Source: Tolypothrix campylonemoides VB511288
GTDB taxonomy: Bacteria > Cyanobacteriota > Cyanobacteriia > Cyanobacteriales > Nostocaceae
DNA: 64,000 nt
Assembly (NCBI GenBank): GCA_000828075.3
Contig: JXCB02000002.1
Coordinates: 1,559,442 to 1,623,441, forward strand
Direction of reading: 5' to 3'
Below the pieces are notes generated by a model. It made no database searches. It was not told the origin of the DNA and worked only from the letters and a program-made list of their open reading frames with translations. How positions within the stretch are numbered: position 1 is the first letter of the stretch; every line of letters starts with the position of its first letter. Shown here one piece after another: positions 8,200-17,578 of the stretch. Position numbers and translations under genes: made by a program.

Positions 8200-9180
8200 A
8201 TGGGTTTGGGAATCCTCAAAGATGGCAAGTGGATATCTGAACGCGACCAAGAAGACTCAGAAGGTAAATTTATCCGTCCTTCAACGACTTTCCGCAACCA
8301 AATTACAGCTGATGGTTCTAGCGGATTTAAAGCTGAAGCGGGACGCTATCACTTATACATTTCTTGGGCTTGTCCTTGGGCACACCGCACTGCAATTCTG
8401 CGCCAGTTGAAAGGGCTGCAAGATGTCATCAGTATGTCGGTGGTAGCAGCAGAAATTCATGAAAACAGTTGGGAATTTTCTGATGAACCAGGATCTATTC
8501 CCGATACAGTCAACTCAACTCAGTATCTCTGGCAAGTTTATCTCAAAGCTGACCCCAACTACAGCGGACGGGTGACAGTTCCGGTTTTGTGGGATACACA
8601 AACCAAGACAATTGTCAATAATGAATCCCGCGAAATCATCCGGATGTTGGATACAGAGTTTAATGCCTTTGCCAAACAAGATGTAAACTTTTATCCAAAA
8701 CATTTACAAAAAGTTATTGACGAGACAATTGATGCAATTTACCAGCCGATAAATAACGGTGTGTATCGGGCAGGATTTGCTACGACTCAATCGGCTTATG
8801 ATCAGGCGGTAACGGAACTATTTGATGCTCTTGACCACTGGGAGAAAGTGTTAGGAAAGCAACGCTATCTCTGTGGTGAACAAATCACTGAAGCGGACTG
8901 GTGTATGTTTACGACCCTGTTTCGCTTTGATGCTGTTTACTATGTCCATTTCAAATGTAACTTACGCAGAATTATAGATTATTCCAATCTGTGGAACTAT
9001 CTCAAAGACCTTTATCAACATCCGGGAGTCAAAGAAACTTGCAATCTTGACCACATCAAACGGCATTATTACAGAAGCCACCCCAAGGTTAATCCAACTC
9101 GCATTGTGCCGAAAGGTCCGATTATTGATTTTGATGCACCGCACAACCGTGATCAACTGCGTACAGCTTTGGAAGTTTGA
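8200..9180 (+). CDS. Glutathionyl-hydroquinone reductase (YqjG/ECM4 type)
   Basis: The 326-residue protein of the xi-class GST family has the active-site motif SWACPWAHR (about residues 54-62), whose Cys reduces glutathionyl-hydroquinones. The C-terminal half carries RYLCGEQITEADWCMFTTL and the HYYRSHPKVNPTRIVPKGP ending typical of YqjG/ECM4. It probably recycles glutathionylated quinols in the cytosol. ATG 8200 follows AAGGAGTTATTT. It is full length. Confidence 0.9.
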   Translation: MGLGILKDGKWISERDQEDSEGKFIRPSTTFRNQITADGSSGFKAEAGRYHLYISWACPWAHRTAILRQLKGLQDVISMSVVAAEIHENSWEFSDEPGSIPDTVNSTQYLWQVYLKADPNYSGRVTVPVLWDTQTKTIVNNESREIIRMLDTEFNAFAKQDVNFYPKHLQKVIDETIDAIYQPINNGVYRAGFATTQSAYDQAVTELFDALDHWEKVLGKQRYLCGEQITEADWCMFTTLFRFDAVYYVHFKCNLRRIIDYSNLWNYLKDLYQHPGVKETCNLDHIKRHYYRSHPKVNPTRIVPKGPIIDFDAPHNRDQLRTALEV

Positions 9181-9243
9181 TGAGTAGGTGTTGGTATTGT
9201 ACTACTGAATTTTTATACAAATTCTTAAAAGTACAACTGCACA

Positions 9244-9310
9244 TATAGCAATCCTGCGCACATTTGTGTGAAAGTGCCTGCGCTAAGCGCATACTTAGTA
9301 GTAAGCACGG
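9244..9310. repeat. Partial family B MITE end
   Basis: TATAGCAATCCTGCGCACAT and TTGTGTGAAA at 9244-9275 match the left end of the family B element (5100, 11570) with changes, but no right end is found before the family A copy starts at 9311. It looks like a decayed or split copy. Confidence 0.4.
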
Positions 9311-9415
9311 TATAGCAACAGCCAAGGTGGTTAGGACATCAACAGATGATACAACCTAGACACAAAAAGACTTTTGACCCAGTCCCCAGTCCCCAGTCCC
9401 TAGTCCCCTGCTATA
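9311..9415. mobile_element. MITE-like repeat, family A, copy 2
   Basis: This is the second copy of the 105-bp unit at 4997-5101. It begins TATAGCAACAGCCAAGG and ends CCCCTGCTATA, and is near-identical throughout. It lies in the convergent gap between the hydroquinone reductase gene and aroA. No coding capacity is seen. Confidence 0.7.
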
Positions 9416-9476
9416 TGTGCTCACTACTAACCAATCAGTTTCTTTGTTTCAGACCAATCTACACCCGTGGTTAAAT

Positions 9477-10826
9477 TTATCCACCACAAACTTGTTGCAG
9501 CGTACTAACAAATTCTGGGTATGAAACAGCAGCTGCTTCTGCACGATGGATGGTCGTCTTACTAGAAGCTTTGAGAGCAGCGATCGCGAAACTCATGGCA
9601 ATACGATGGTCAGTATGGCTATCGACATCAGTCCCAACCAAGGGAGTTCCGCCAGTAATTTCCATACCATCGGGTAATTCTGTTACCTTTGCTCCCATTT
9701 TGTTGAGTTGCTGCGCCATGACAGCAATGCGATCGCTTTCTTTGACTCGCAACTCAGCAGCATCACGAATGGTTGTCGTTCCTTCAGCAAAAACCGCCGC
9801 TACTGCCAAAATTGGAATTTCATCAATTAATCTAGGGATAATATCACCTGCTATAGTGCAACTTGTCAAACGACTCGAACGCACTCGTAAATCAGCAACC
9901 GGTTCCCCAGCAACCTCGCGCTGATTTTCCTGCTGGATGTCTGCTCCCATCATCGCTAGAGCTTCTAAAATGCCGGTGCGGCTGGGATTCACGCCGACAT
10001 TTTCAATCACCAGCTCAGAATCTGGTACAATAGCCCCAGCCACTAACCAAAAAGCGGCTGAACTGATATCCCCTGGAACAATCACTGTTTGCCCGTAAAG
10101 TTGAGTCGGTCCAGTGATGGTGACGCTGTTGGTTTCCGGGTCAGTGACTAAATCTGCCCCAAATGCCCGTAGCATCCGTTCGCTGTGGTCGCGCGAAAGT
10201 GATGGTTCTGTGACGGTAGTTTTTCCCTCAGTTGCCAAACCTGCAAGCAGAATGCAGGATTTGACTTGAGCGGAGGCGATGGGGGAATTGTAGTGAATTG
10301 GTTTGAGAGACTTTCCTTGAACTGCTAAGGGTGCAAGTGTATTGCCTTTGCGTCCCCAAATTTCTGCTCCCATCTGTTGTAATGGTTTGACAACACGGGA
10401 CATAGGACGCGATCGCAACGAACTATCACCCGTTACGGTAAAAAAGCGCCCTGCATGAGACGCTAACAGTCCCAGCATCAGGCGTATTGTCGTTCCGGAG
10501 TTACCAGCGTTCAAGACATCAACTGGTTCTTGCAAATTGCCTAAACCAATGCCTTTAACCCGCACTAATTCTGTATTGAGTTCCGAAATTTCTGCCCCCA
10601 TCGCTTGGAAACAGCTTGCTGTGCTACAGGGATCTTCTCCCAAAAGTAGCCCTTTAATCTGGGTTTCGCCTTCGGCTAAAGCACCTAGCATTAAAGCTCT
10701 ATGGGAGATAGATTTATCACCTGGAACACGGATGCGACCTTGTAGAGATTGAGAAGCAGATCGCTGAATGATTAAGTTTTGAGAAGCGTTTTCTCTAGTT
10801 TCGACAGTTATAACAGAAGCTGACAT
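9477..10826 (-). CDS. aroA: EPSP synthase
   Basis: The 449-residue 3-phosphoshikimate 1-carboxyvinyltransferase catalyses the sixth step of the shikimate pathway (shikimate-3-phosphate plus PEP to EPSP). Visible motifs are [11 protein letters not shown] (PEP/S3P binding), [29 protein letters not shown] and [21 protein letters not shown] and RDHSE correspond to the class II (naturally glyphosate-tolerant) EPSP synthase motifs GDKX, SAQXK and RXHXE. The class is inferred from motifs only. It is full length and monocistronic. Confidence 0.95.
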   Translation of the reverse strand: MSASVITVETRENASQNLIIQRSASQSLQGRIRVPGDKSISHRALMLGALAEGETQIKGLLLGEDPCSTASCFQAMGAEISELNTELVRVKGIGLGNLQEPVDVLNAGNSGTTIRLMLGLLASHAGRFFTVTGDSSLRSRPMSRVVKPLQQMGAEIWGRKGNTLAPLAVQGKSLKPIHYNSPIASAQVKSCILLAGLATEGKTTVTEPSLSRDHSERMLRAFGADLVTDPETNSVTITGPTQLYGQTVIVPGDISSAAFWLVAGAIVPDSELVIENVGVNPSRTGILEALAMMGADIQQENQREVAGEPVADLRVRSSRLTSCTIAGDIIPRLIDEIPILAVAAVFAEGTTTIRDAAELRVKESDRIAVMAQQLNKMGAKVTELPDGMEITGGTPLVGTDVDSHTDHRIAMSFAIAALKASSKTTIHRAEAAAVSYPEFVSTLQQVCGG

Positions 10827-10954
10827 TAGGTGAAACTGGCGTTGAGTGTGCTAGTATCCTATCGCTTTCCCTGTACCGCCTGCTCTACCAATTATTTATC
10901 AATTTCTTCTTGTAATTCATTTCATGTCATTGGCTTTTTGCCTTTATCGCTGCC

Positions 10955-11467
10955 ATGCTTACTTATCATCGCAAGCCCGTGTGCCTATCACTTATTTCCA
11001 CAGATCTGCCCATTTGGTCTGTTGTTGAAGCTGCTGCGACCCTTTACCAAAAAGACCACGAGAGATTTCATCTACTTTTGTCCACACCGCCTGTAAAAAA
11101 TTATGAAGCGGTAGACAATCTTTCTTGTACACAGAACACTTTCCAACAGCAAGGTAACGTTCAAGCCCCCAGTACCCCCCGCATATTGTGGCTGGAGATT
11201 TCCCCATACCGAGTTATCATGACCATGCAAGGTAATGATCAGTTGAGTTACCGTCATTTCTGGGAAAAGGGCGTTTACGGTATAAGTCGTTACTGGTTAC
11301 CTGGTGAGTCATTACAACTTAGCCAAGCTATTCGCTTACGAAATTATACTCGTAGCCTGACTCTCAACGGACGCCCCTTACCAGAGCATTTGCGGGTGGA
11401 ATACGAATTGTGGACTGGAAAAGTCCAACTGGGTTCTTACATCCTTAGTTTAGAAGTAAAACACTGA
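10955..11467 (+). CDS. Hypothetical protein
   Basis: The 170-residue protein is not recognised. The N-terminal third is soluble and helical (PIWSVVEAAATLYQKDHERF). The C-terminal part is beta-rich and basic, with NYTRSLTLNGRPLPEHLRVE and VQLGSYILSLEVKH. No signal peptide or membrane helix is seen. Good codon periodicity and an undisturbed frame support a real gene. It lies divergently 128 bp from aroA. The start codon is uncertain because no clear ribosome site precedes ATG 10955. Confidence 0.6.
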   Translation: MLTYHRKPVCLSLISTDLPIWSVVEAAATLYQKDHERFHLLLSTPPVKNYEAVDNLSCTQNTFQQQGNVQAPSTPRILWLEISPYRVIMTMQGNDQLSYRHFWEKGVYGISRYWLPGESLQLSQAIRLRNYTRSLTLNGRPLPEHLRVEYELWTGKVQLGSYILSLEVKH

Positions 11468-11569
11468 AAGCAACTTACCAATTCCTCCTTTGCGATTATT
11501 TCTTTTTTGCAAAGGGGGATTTTTCTTCTGTCATGGGATGGATGCTGTTTTATTGACATCCTTAACAGG

Positions 11570-11807
11570 ATAGCAGTCCTAAATGATTTGTGAAAAAACA
11601 AGATCCCGGACTTCTTAAAGAAGTCGATCCGAAGAAAGTGAATAAACAAGATTGCATAAGTCCTTAGAACACCACCCTAACCCTCCCCGTAAACGGGGAG
11701 GGAACAGGATTTTTATTGCTTCCCCCGCAAGGCGGGGGACTCTTGGGAGGTGCTTCTTGTTGATTTTGCAAGAGGTCTAATTTTCACAAATGAAATAGGA
11801 TTGCTAT
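11570..11807. mobile_element. MITE-like repeat, family B, long copy
   Basis: This 238-bp element is bounded by 27-bp imperfect inverted repeats: the left end is ATAGCAGTCCTAAATGATTT and the right end, on the other strand, is ATAGCAATCCTATTTCATTT. Inside are a degraded version of the GACTTCTTAAAGAAGTC palindrome found in the short copy at 5100 and two further GC-rich stems (CCTCCCCGTAAACGGGGAGG and CCCCCGCAAGGCGGGGG). It is non-coding. Confidence 0.75.
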
Positions 11808-11903
11808 ATGCCTACTGGGCAGTACAAAAAAATTTGAACCAAGACCGCAAAGAATTTCTCATGCCTCTTACGAGGAAACTAGCTTCATAAGCGAGGAGTC
11901 TCT

Positions 11904-12473
11904 ATGAGCCGCAAATCAAACAGCATTATCATTTACTGGCGTCTGTGGTGCCAGTGGATTTTCGCGACGTCTGTTAGTCTTGCTATTGTGACAGCCGTGG
12001 CTCTGAGTGTACCGCCAACACTGGCTGGATATGTACCTGGATGCTTAGGTCCTGTCATCCTAGGGTTTAGCCAATGGTTCATCTTAAGGAGGCACATTCC
12101 CAAAGCAGGTTTGTGGATTGTCGCGACGGTTTTAGGGGGAATAGGAGCTTTCTTCTTAGGGGTCATTGCGCTCCTTTTGACCATGAGTTCGCCATTGACG
12201 GGGGTTACGGGTGCAGCCTTCGGTGGGGTTGTTTTGGGATTCGCTCAGTGGTTTGTACTCAGACAGCAATTCGCTCAGGCGCGTTGGTGGCTTTTAGGAA
12301 GCACTGTTGCGCTAGTACTTGGTGCTAGCTGGTTTATCAACCTCGTTTTTATGGGGCTTTCTTTCAAACCAGGTTTTGTAGGCTGGGTGAGTCTAGCAGC
12401 AGGGAGTGGAGCAATCGGGGGAGCAATTAAGGGTGGTGTCTTAGTTTGGCTGCTACATCAGTCTAAGCGTTGA
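11904..12473 (+). CDS. Hypothetical six-helix membrane protein with internal duplication
   Basis: The 189-residue integral membrane protein has about six hydrophobic segments. It contains a duplicated unit: LGFSQWFILRRHIPKAGLWI (about residues 53-72) and LGFAQWFVLRQQFAQARWWL (about 111-130), each preceding a glycine-rich helix. The QWF-LR repeat resembles cyanobacterial membrane proteins of unknown function. ATG 11904 follows AGCGAGGAGTCTCT, a good ribosome site. No enzymatic motif is visible. Confidence 0.65.
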   Translation: MSRKSNSIIIYWRLWCQWIFATSVSLAIVTAVALSVPPTLAGYVPGCLGPVILGFSQWFILRRHIPKAGLWIVATVLGGIGAFFLGVIALLLTMSSPLTGVTGAAFGGVVLGFAQWFVLRQQFAQARWWLLGSTVALVLGASWFINLVFMGLSFKPGFVGWVSLAAGSGAIGGAIKGGVLVWLLHQSKR

Positions 12474-12607
12474 GATAAGACAAAGTTGACGAATTTAAAA
12501 ACAGTCAGTTTCTGGTAACAAAAGCTAACTAAAAGCACTACGCCCCGCACTATCTTTTGAGTTTCAATGTAATACTCAAAACGGTAATACTGAAAACGCA
12601 AAACTTC

Positions 12608-13189
12608 TTAAGCAAAATAACTAGGTTCGTTACCAGCTTTCCACTTAATATTGCAACCAATACTTGGCTTTTGCTCGCCTGCAACTGGTTTATCCGCCAA
12701 TACTGCATCAATAGCTGCGCGTAAATCTGCACCTGTTACAGGTTTGCCATTGCTGGGACGGCTATCATCCAATTGTCCTCGATAAACGAGTTGCTGCTTG
12801 GCATCAAATAGAAAGAAATCTGGTGTGCAAGCAGCTGTGTAAGCTTTCGCAGTTTCTTGGCTTTCGTCGTAGCAAAAGGGAAAGTTGAAATCAAGTTCTA
12901 TCGCCATTGCCTTTAATAATTCAGGTGCATCATCTGGATAATTTTTGGCATCATTTGTGCTAATGGCAACTATTCCTAAACCCTTATTAATATAATCTTT
13001 GCCCAACTGCGCCAATTCTTCTTTTACGTGCTTCACAAATGGGCAATGCCGACAAATAAACATCACAAGTAGAGCTTTCTTCTGGGCAAAGGTGGAAAGG
13101 GAAATCGTCTGTCCAGACACCACCTCCGGTAAGTGAAAATCTGGTGCCTGAGTACCCAGTGACAACATCGTTGAAGCAGTTAAAGCCAT
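12608..13189 (-). CDS. Thioredoxin-fold redoxin (AhpC/TSA-like)
   Basis: The 193-residue cytoplasmic protein of the thioredoxin/AhpC-TSA superfamily has the active motif ICRHCPFVKHV (CxxC, about residues 46-49). PDFHLPEVVSGQTISL lies near the N-terminus and TPDFFLFDAKQQLVYRGQLDDSRPSNG carries the cis-Pro. It likely reduces peroxides or disulfides; the CRHC pair is of the peroxiredoxin-like type found widely in cyanobacteria. It is 15 bp upstream of the end of the DUF202 gene on the same strand, so the two may form an operon. Confidence 0.8.
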   Translation of the reverse strand: MALTASTMLSLGTQAPDFHLPEVVSGQTISLSTFAQKKALLVMFICRHCPFVKHVKEELAQLGKDYINKGLGIVAISTNDAKNYPDDAPELLKAMAIELDFNFPFCYDESQETAKAYTAACTPDFFLFDAKQQLVYRGQLDDSRPSNGKPVTGADLRAAIDAVLADKPVAGEQKPSIGCNIKWKAGNEPSYFA

Positions 13190-13204
13190 ACTAATTCTAA
13201 GTAA

Positions 13205-13648
13205 TTAACGAAAATTTCGTGAATGGGGCTGATTTAGCCGATACGAGGAAGAAGGCACTTTAGTTCGTAAAAGGAGCAATGGAATACTGAGAATTCCAAA
13301 AAGAATCACAACTCCAGTCATTACCCAAACAGTAAATCTACTGGGTTGATAGTTTCCTTGTTCAATTTGCCAAAAAACCTGATTGTACCGCCAGACTGCC
13401 AAAAGTAAAGTCACAATACCAAATATTACCAAAGAAATGCCCAAATTTTCTGAGGTGAAAAAGGGATGTGGCGCTGGTTCTTGTTGCTGTTGAGTCAGAG
13501 TAAAATTAAGCTGGCGTATAAATAAACCAAATCGAGCAATAGCAAATCCAAAGCCAATCAATGCGATGGAAGTGCGTAGCCAAGCTAGAAATGTCCGCTC
13601 GTTCGCTTGATGCTCCCTTTGACGGTCAATTTTGGGCATTTCGCTCAT
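13205..13648 (-). CDS. DUF202 membrane protein
   Basis: The 147-residue protein has the DUF202 signature (ANERTFLAWLRTSIALIGFG, about residues 14-33) followed by three membrane helices. The family resembles YidH and its function is not established. ATG 13648 is used; an upstream in-frame start at 13678 exists. It is transcribed towards the redoxin gene, 15 bp away. Confidence 0.75.
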   Translation of the reverse strand: MSEMPKIDRQREHQANERTFLAWLRTSIALIGFGFAIARFGLFIRQLNFTLTQQQQEPAPHPFFTSENLGISLVIFGIVTLLLAVWRYNQVFWQIEQGNYQPSRFTVWVMTGVVILFGILSIPLLLLRTKVPSSSYRLNQPHSRNFR

Positions 13649-13753
13649 AGATACCAGATGTACTCCTGATGACCACAAAAGAACAGTACCGTATTAAGTC
13701 GCGTACATACTCCATCTATTGGCTAGCTTTTACAAATGTTTGATACGCAAAAT

Positions 13754-13788
13754 AGCCTGACTTCGCGTGAGTTTTGCGGCGTCAGGCT
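13754..13788 (-). terminator. Hairpin terminator after the Hli gene
   Basis: The arms AGCCTGAC (13754-13761) and GTCAGGCT (13781-13788), with an inner CGC/GCG pair, lie 50 bp past the stop of the minus-strand Hli gene. On the minus strand the stem is followed by ATTTTGCG. On the plus strand TCTT follows, so it may serve both directions. Confidence 0.6.
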
Positions 13789-13837
13789 TCTTATTGGGGA
13801 GAATAGGATGTCAAATTAGCAAGATTAAGATGAGTTT

Positions 13838-14053
13838 CTACAGATTTCTTAACAAACCAAAAATTCCATGTCCTGTAAACACTTCCAACGCAATCAGAGA
13901 TACAAAACCAATCATTGCCAAACGACCGTTAATGAGTTCTGCGTAGGGAGTAAACCCGGTGCGATCGCCTTGCTCATCCACATAAACTTTTGGCTCGATA
14001 GCAAAATTGTTCATTTTGCCCGCCTCGTCAATAATGGCACCTTTATACTGCAT
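13838..14053 (-). CDS. High-light-inducible (Hli/SCP) protein
   Basis: The 71-residue one-helix protein has the chlorophyll-binding motif AELINGRLAMIGF followed by a single membrane helix ending HGIFGLL. Hli proteins (HliA-D, ScpB-E) bind chlorophyll and carotenoid in the thylakoid and protect photosystem II assembly intermediates under light stress. The N-terminus is longer than in the shortest Hli proteins; an internal ATG at residue 14 (MNNFAIEP) could be the true start. An AT-rich region with TTTATATTAACATTTG lies upstream. Confidence 0.85.
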   Translation of the reverse strand: MQYKGAIIDEAGKMNNFAIEPKVYVDEQGDRTGFTPYAELINGRLAMIGFVSLIALEVFTGHGIFGLLRNL

Positions 14054-14256
14054 GGAAATGTCCTAACGAAATTATTGCTATTATGTAAAGAACTGTAACA
14101 TTTATATTAACATTTGTAAAGCTTTAGATTGTTTGTTGTCAGGTTTCAACCTCAGCTATTTCAAGAATTTTGAAACAGGTTATAGATGGATAGAAAGAAA
14201 AGTTTCGCTGTGATGTACAATAATAAGTTTGTATATATGTAACTATCACAGCTATA

Positions 14257-15756
14257 GTGTCTCAATTTCAGTACAAAGCACTGCACAAGCCCAACCAGTT
14301 AATTTATGGTCAGGGGCAAACAGCAGTAATTACGGGGTGGACGGTGAAAAGCACAGTGCAAAAGCACTTGCATCCTCAAGAGTATGCAGTCATTGGACAA
14401 CTATACTCGCCTACACGGGGACTGAATTTCCTGATTCGGAATTTGCTGTTTAACCCGCACGTTCGCTACTTAGTGGTACTCAACGCAACAAAGGAAGACA
14501 AGAACGCGGGTGCGTGTCAATGCTTACTAGACTTTTTCCGCAATGGTTTTGAAGAAGGATTAAGCGATACTGGACGACGTTGCTGGGTAGTTCGCTCGCT
14601 TTATTCTGGGTACATTGATATTGAAGTTGATGCTGGAGTCTTGGAACAGCTACGACAATCTGTAGAATGCAACGAAGCAAAATCTATTCCTGAAGCTGTT
14701 AGTCTTGTTCAATCATATGCGGAGCGCAAAGCAGTAGAACCGTGGGATGAACCCCATCAGTTTAATATGCTTAGCGTCGAGCAAACTGTTTTACCTGGAC
14801 AACGTTACGGACATCGCATTCAAGGTAAAACCATTGCCGAAACTTGGGTAAAAATCATTCATTTAATAAAGACAACAGGAACAATTCGACCAACTGCATA
14901 TGATGGACAATGGCAAGAATTGATTGATTTGATGGCAATTGTCACGTCAGAACCAGAAAATTTTTATTTTCCCGAACCGAATTATTTACCGATTGACCGT
15001 AGTTTTCTTCAAGAATATGTTTCCCAAATTTTAGATGATGCACCCAAACAACAAGGAGTGAAATATACATACGGTCAACGTTTGCGTTCTCATTTTGGGC
15101 GCGATCAAATTCAACTTTGTATTGACAAATTAGTGGCTGATATTGATTCCGCAAGAGTAGTTATGTCTTTATGGGATGTTAGCCACGATTGTACGGACAG
15201 TCCGCCTTGTCTTAATCACATTTGGGTCAGAATAGTTAACAATGAACTTTCTTTAACAGCAACTTTTCGCAGTAATGATATGTTTTCTGCATGGTGTGCA
15301 AATGCTATGGGTTTAAGAGCATTGCAGATGCATATTACAAATGAAATTAACAAAATTGCTAAATATAATGTGAAATTGGGACCACTTATTACCATTAGTC
15401 AAAGTGCCCATATATATGACGATTGTTTTGAAAACGCAGAAAAAGTTATAAAAACCTATTATCCAAAAATTTGTCAACAAAGAGATTATAATGACCCCGT
15501 TGGCAGTTTTGTGATTGCTGTGCAGGATGATAAAATCCTTGTCGAACACATGACGCCCGGATCAGGAGAAGTTGTGATTTGCTATTTAGGTAAGTCTGCA
15601 AAACAACTGTATCAGCAAATAGCAGCAGATTGTCCGGGCTTGCAAGTTGAACATGCTATGTATTTGGGGACGGAGTTGCAAAAAGCAGAACTTGCTTTGT
15701 CAATGAAACAAGAGTTCATTTATGAGCAAGATAAACCAATACGCATTCCTTTATAA
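14257..15756 (+). CDS. Thymidylate-synthase-like protein
   Basis: The 499-residue protein has a core (about residues 225-385) that resembles ThyA-type thymidylate synthases: SPPCLNHIWVRIVNNELSLT places a Cys in the catalytic-Cys position (PPC), and FRSNDMFSAWCANAMGLRAL matches the substrate-binding R-S-x-D-x-F-x-x-x-x-N pattern. The N-terminal domain (RYLVVLNATKEDKNAGACQC) and a C-terminal DUF4346-like extension are not in classical ThyA, as in archaeal ThyA-like enzymes. It probably makes dTMP from dUMP, perhaps with a pterin other than folate. The start is GTG. It is convergent with dcd, which feeds dUTP to the same pathway. Confidence 0.7.
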   Translation: MSQFQYKALHKPNQLIYGQGQTAVITGWTVKSTVQKHLHPQEYAVIGQLYSPTRGLNFLIRNLLFNPHVRYLVVLNATKEDKNAGACQCLLDFFRNGFEEGLSDTGRRCWVVRSLYSGYIDIEVDAGVLEQLRQSVECNEAKSIPEAVSLVQSYAERKAVEPWDEPHQFNMLSVEQTVLPGQRYGHRIQGKTIAETWVKIIHLIKTTGTIRPTAYDGQWQELIDLMAIVTSEPENFYFPEPNYLPIDRSFLQEYVSQILDDAPKQQGVKYTYGQRLRSHFGRDQIQLCIDKLVADIDSARVVMSLWDVSHDCTDSPPCLNHIWVRIVNNELSLTATFRSNDMFSAWCANAMGLRALQMHITNEINKIAKYNVKLGPLITISQSAHIYDDCFENAEKVIKTYYPKICQQRDYNDPVGSFVIAVQDDKILVEHMTPGSGEVVICYLGKSAKQLYQQIAADCPGLQVEHAMYLGTELQKAELALSMKQEFIYEQDKPIRIPL

Positions 15757-15865
15757 GGTGCATTTGGGAATTTTAGCAGCTACTCTAACTAGTTGCAGCG
15801 AAACATACCACCTAAAATTGGTGCATTATACTGCGTTAATGCACCTGAGTTCTAATAAGTAAAAA

Positions 15866-16465
15866 TTAAACTCTAGCTAGAGTCACTTTTTCTGGTTGAT
15901 CCTGATATTTACCCTGACGAGCTTCGTAACTGATAGCGCAGGGTTCGCCTTCTAGAAAAAGCAACTGTACCACCCCTTCATTGGCGTAAATGCGACAGTC
16001 AGCACTAGAAGAATTAGAAAACTCTAAGGTCAAATGACCCCGCCATGCAGCCTCAGCAGGAGTTAGATTTGCTATTATCCCACAACGTGCATACGTAGAT
16101 TTCCCGATACAAATGACTGTAATATTGTCTGGAACCTCCAGGTTTTCTAAAGCTACTCCTAAACCATAGGAGTGAGCAGGGAGTATAAAATAACTACCGT
16201 TAGCATCCGTATGAAGTGCAGTTGGTTCGAGATTGTGAGGATTAAAGTTTTTGGGATCAACTACAGTTCCAGGAATGTGGCGGAAAATTCGGAACTCAAC
16301 AGGAGAAAGGCGTATATCGTACCCATAAGAAGATAAACCGTAGCTAATAACACGCCGCAACGATTCATCTTCACTGATTTTTATTTCTCGAATCAGGCTT
16401 GGCTCAAAGGGCAAAATCATACCCTTGTGTGCCTTTTCAGTAATCCAAATGTCGTTTTTAATCAC
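15866..16465 (-). CDS. dcd: dCTP deaminase
   Basis: The 199-residue trimeric enzyme deaminates dCTP to dUTP. The signature GKSTYARCGIIANLTPAE and WRGHLTLEFSN includes the catalytic Glu and the substrate-binding Arg and Ser. It is full length, beginning MIKNDIWITEKA. It is transcribed towards the thymidylate-synthase-like gene, whose substrate dUMP derives from its product. Start ATG at 16465. Confidence 0.93.
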   Translation of the reverse strand: MIKNDIWITEKAHKGMILPFEPSLIREIKISEDESLRRVISYGLSSYGYDIRLSPVEFRIFRHIPGTVVDPKNFNPHNLEPTALHTDANGSYFILPAHSYGLGVALENLEVPDNITVICIGKSTYARCGIIANLTPAEAAWRGHLTLEFSNSSSADCRIYANEGVVQLLFLEGEPCAISYEARQGKYQDQPEKVTLARV

Positions 16466-16585
16466 TAGTGTGCTGCTAATTTAAACCAAATAACTAGAAT
16501 AGCGCGAACATAGTTCATTAGAAAGGCAGGGTGCGTTAACGAAGTGTAACGCACTCTATTTTTTTAGTGTTTTACCCAAAATGGT

Positions 16586-17122
16586 TTATGGTTGATGACT
16601 GCGACGGATTTCGGTGATTTGGTCTGCTATTTCCAGAATAGATTGAGGCATTTCTGGTCCTGTAAGGATGATATCGACGTGGGAAGGGCGTTTTGCCAGC
16701 AATGCTAAAACTTCTGTTTCAGGAATTAAGCCAAAATGAATGGCTAAGCTTAGCTCATCTAATACAACGAGAGAATACTTACCCTCAAAGACGACCTTTT
16801 GTGTATGTTGCCACAACTTTTGTAGGGATTGCGTTTCGGTTTCGTCCAACTGTGGTGTATCAATGCAACGAGGCAAATCACCACGGATCCAATCTAATTT
16901 TTGTCCCAATTGGATGGGGTTTTCATGTCCTTGACGAATGCCACCCTTGAGAAACTGTACTATTAACACTGGTGTGCCTTGACCAGCAATTCTCAGTGCT
17001 TGAGCCATGATAGTAGTAAAAAAGCTACGATGAGAACTAGTGAAAACTTGTATCAGCCCTTCAATGGAATATGGTAAGCTGAGGGTCAAATTTAAGCTTG
17101 GGATTTCTAGCTGAGCAACCAT
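16586..17122 (-). CDS. CobO/BtuR-like protein with degenerate P-loop
   Basis: The 178-residue protein follows the corrinoid adenosyltransferase (CobO/BtuR) fold outline: a conserved VLIVQFLKGG segment, then SLVVLDELSLAIHFGLI (Walker-B-like DE), and VDIILTGPEMPQSILEIADQITEIR at the end. In real CobO the first strand is followed by TGNGKGKTT. Here the same place reads FTSSHRSFFTT, so the nucleotide-binding Lys is gone. It is unlikely to be an active CobO; a regulatory or other role is possible. Length and order otherwise match the family. Confidence 0.7.
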   Translation of the reverse strand: MVAQLEIPSLNLTLSLPYSIEGLIQVFTSSHRSFFTTIMAQALRIAGQGTPVLIVQFLKGGIRQGHENPIQLGQKLDWIRGDLPRCIDTPQLDETETQSLQKLWQHTQKVVFEGKYSLVVLDELSLAIHFGLIPETEVLALLAKRPSHVDIILTGPEMPQSILEIADQITEIRRSHQP

Positions 17123-17578
17123 AAAAATGTTTTAAAAAATACAAAAGAGTAAAGCGTTTTTGCTTAGGGTGGTTCTGGCAAATGCACCTGTATTATCTAG
17201 CTGTTTTTGACAATATGTAATGTATTTGCCAATCCGCATTCTTAGTCAAACACTACGTTTATGCTCAAGTCAAGAGTGATGGAAACTGAAATTCTTGCCT
17301 TTTGCCGGAAAGTAGTTGTCAAAAAGAGAACACGTAACTCAAAGGACAAATCAATCAAAAAAACTGGGAAAATGGCTGTCAGAGTCTAAAATCAAGTCAT
17401 TTGATTGTTTATTGCTATGTCAGATCCATCAGCTACACCAGACGCTCTAACGCGGAGAATATTTACAGTCAGCGATTAAGCTAAATTCATAAGAAAATCT
17501 TATTGTAAAGAAGTGGAAATTTGCCGTCGGTGGCTAAACAGATGGATAACGTTTTGAATTTGACAAAATCAGGAGTAA
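17123..17578. other. Gene-free interval before the adenylate-kinase-like gene
   Basis: No gene is supported. A 20-codon open frame at about 17417-17479 (MSDPSATPDALTRRIFTVSD) has no clear ribosome site and is probably chance. The last 60 bp (AAAATCAGGAGTAA) hold the ribosome site of the next gene. The region is AT-rich and probably contains its promoter. Confidence 0.4.
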
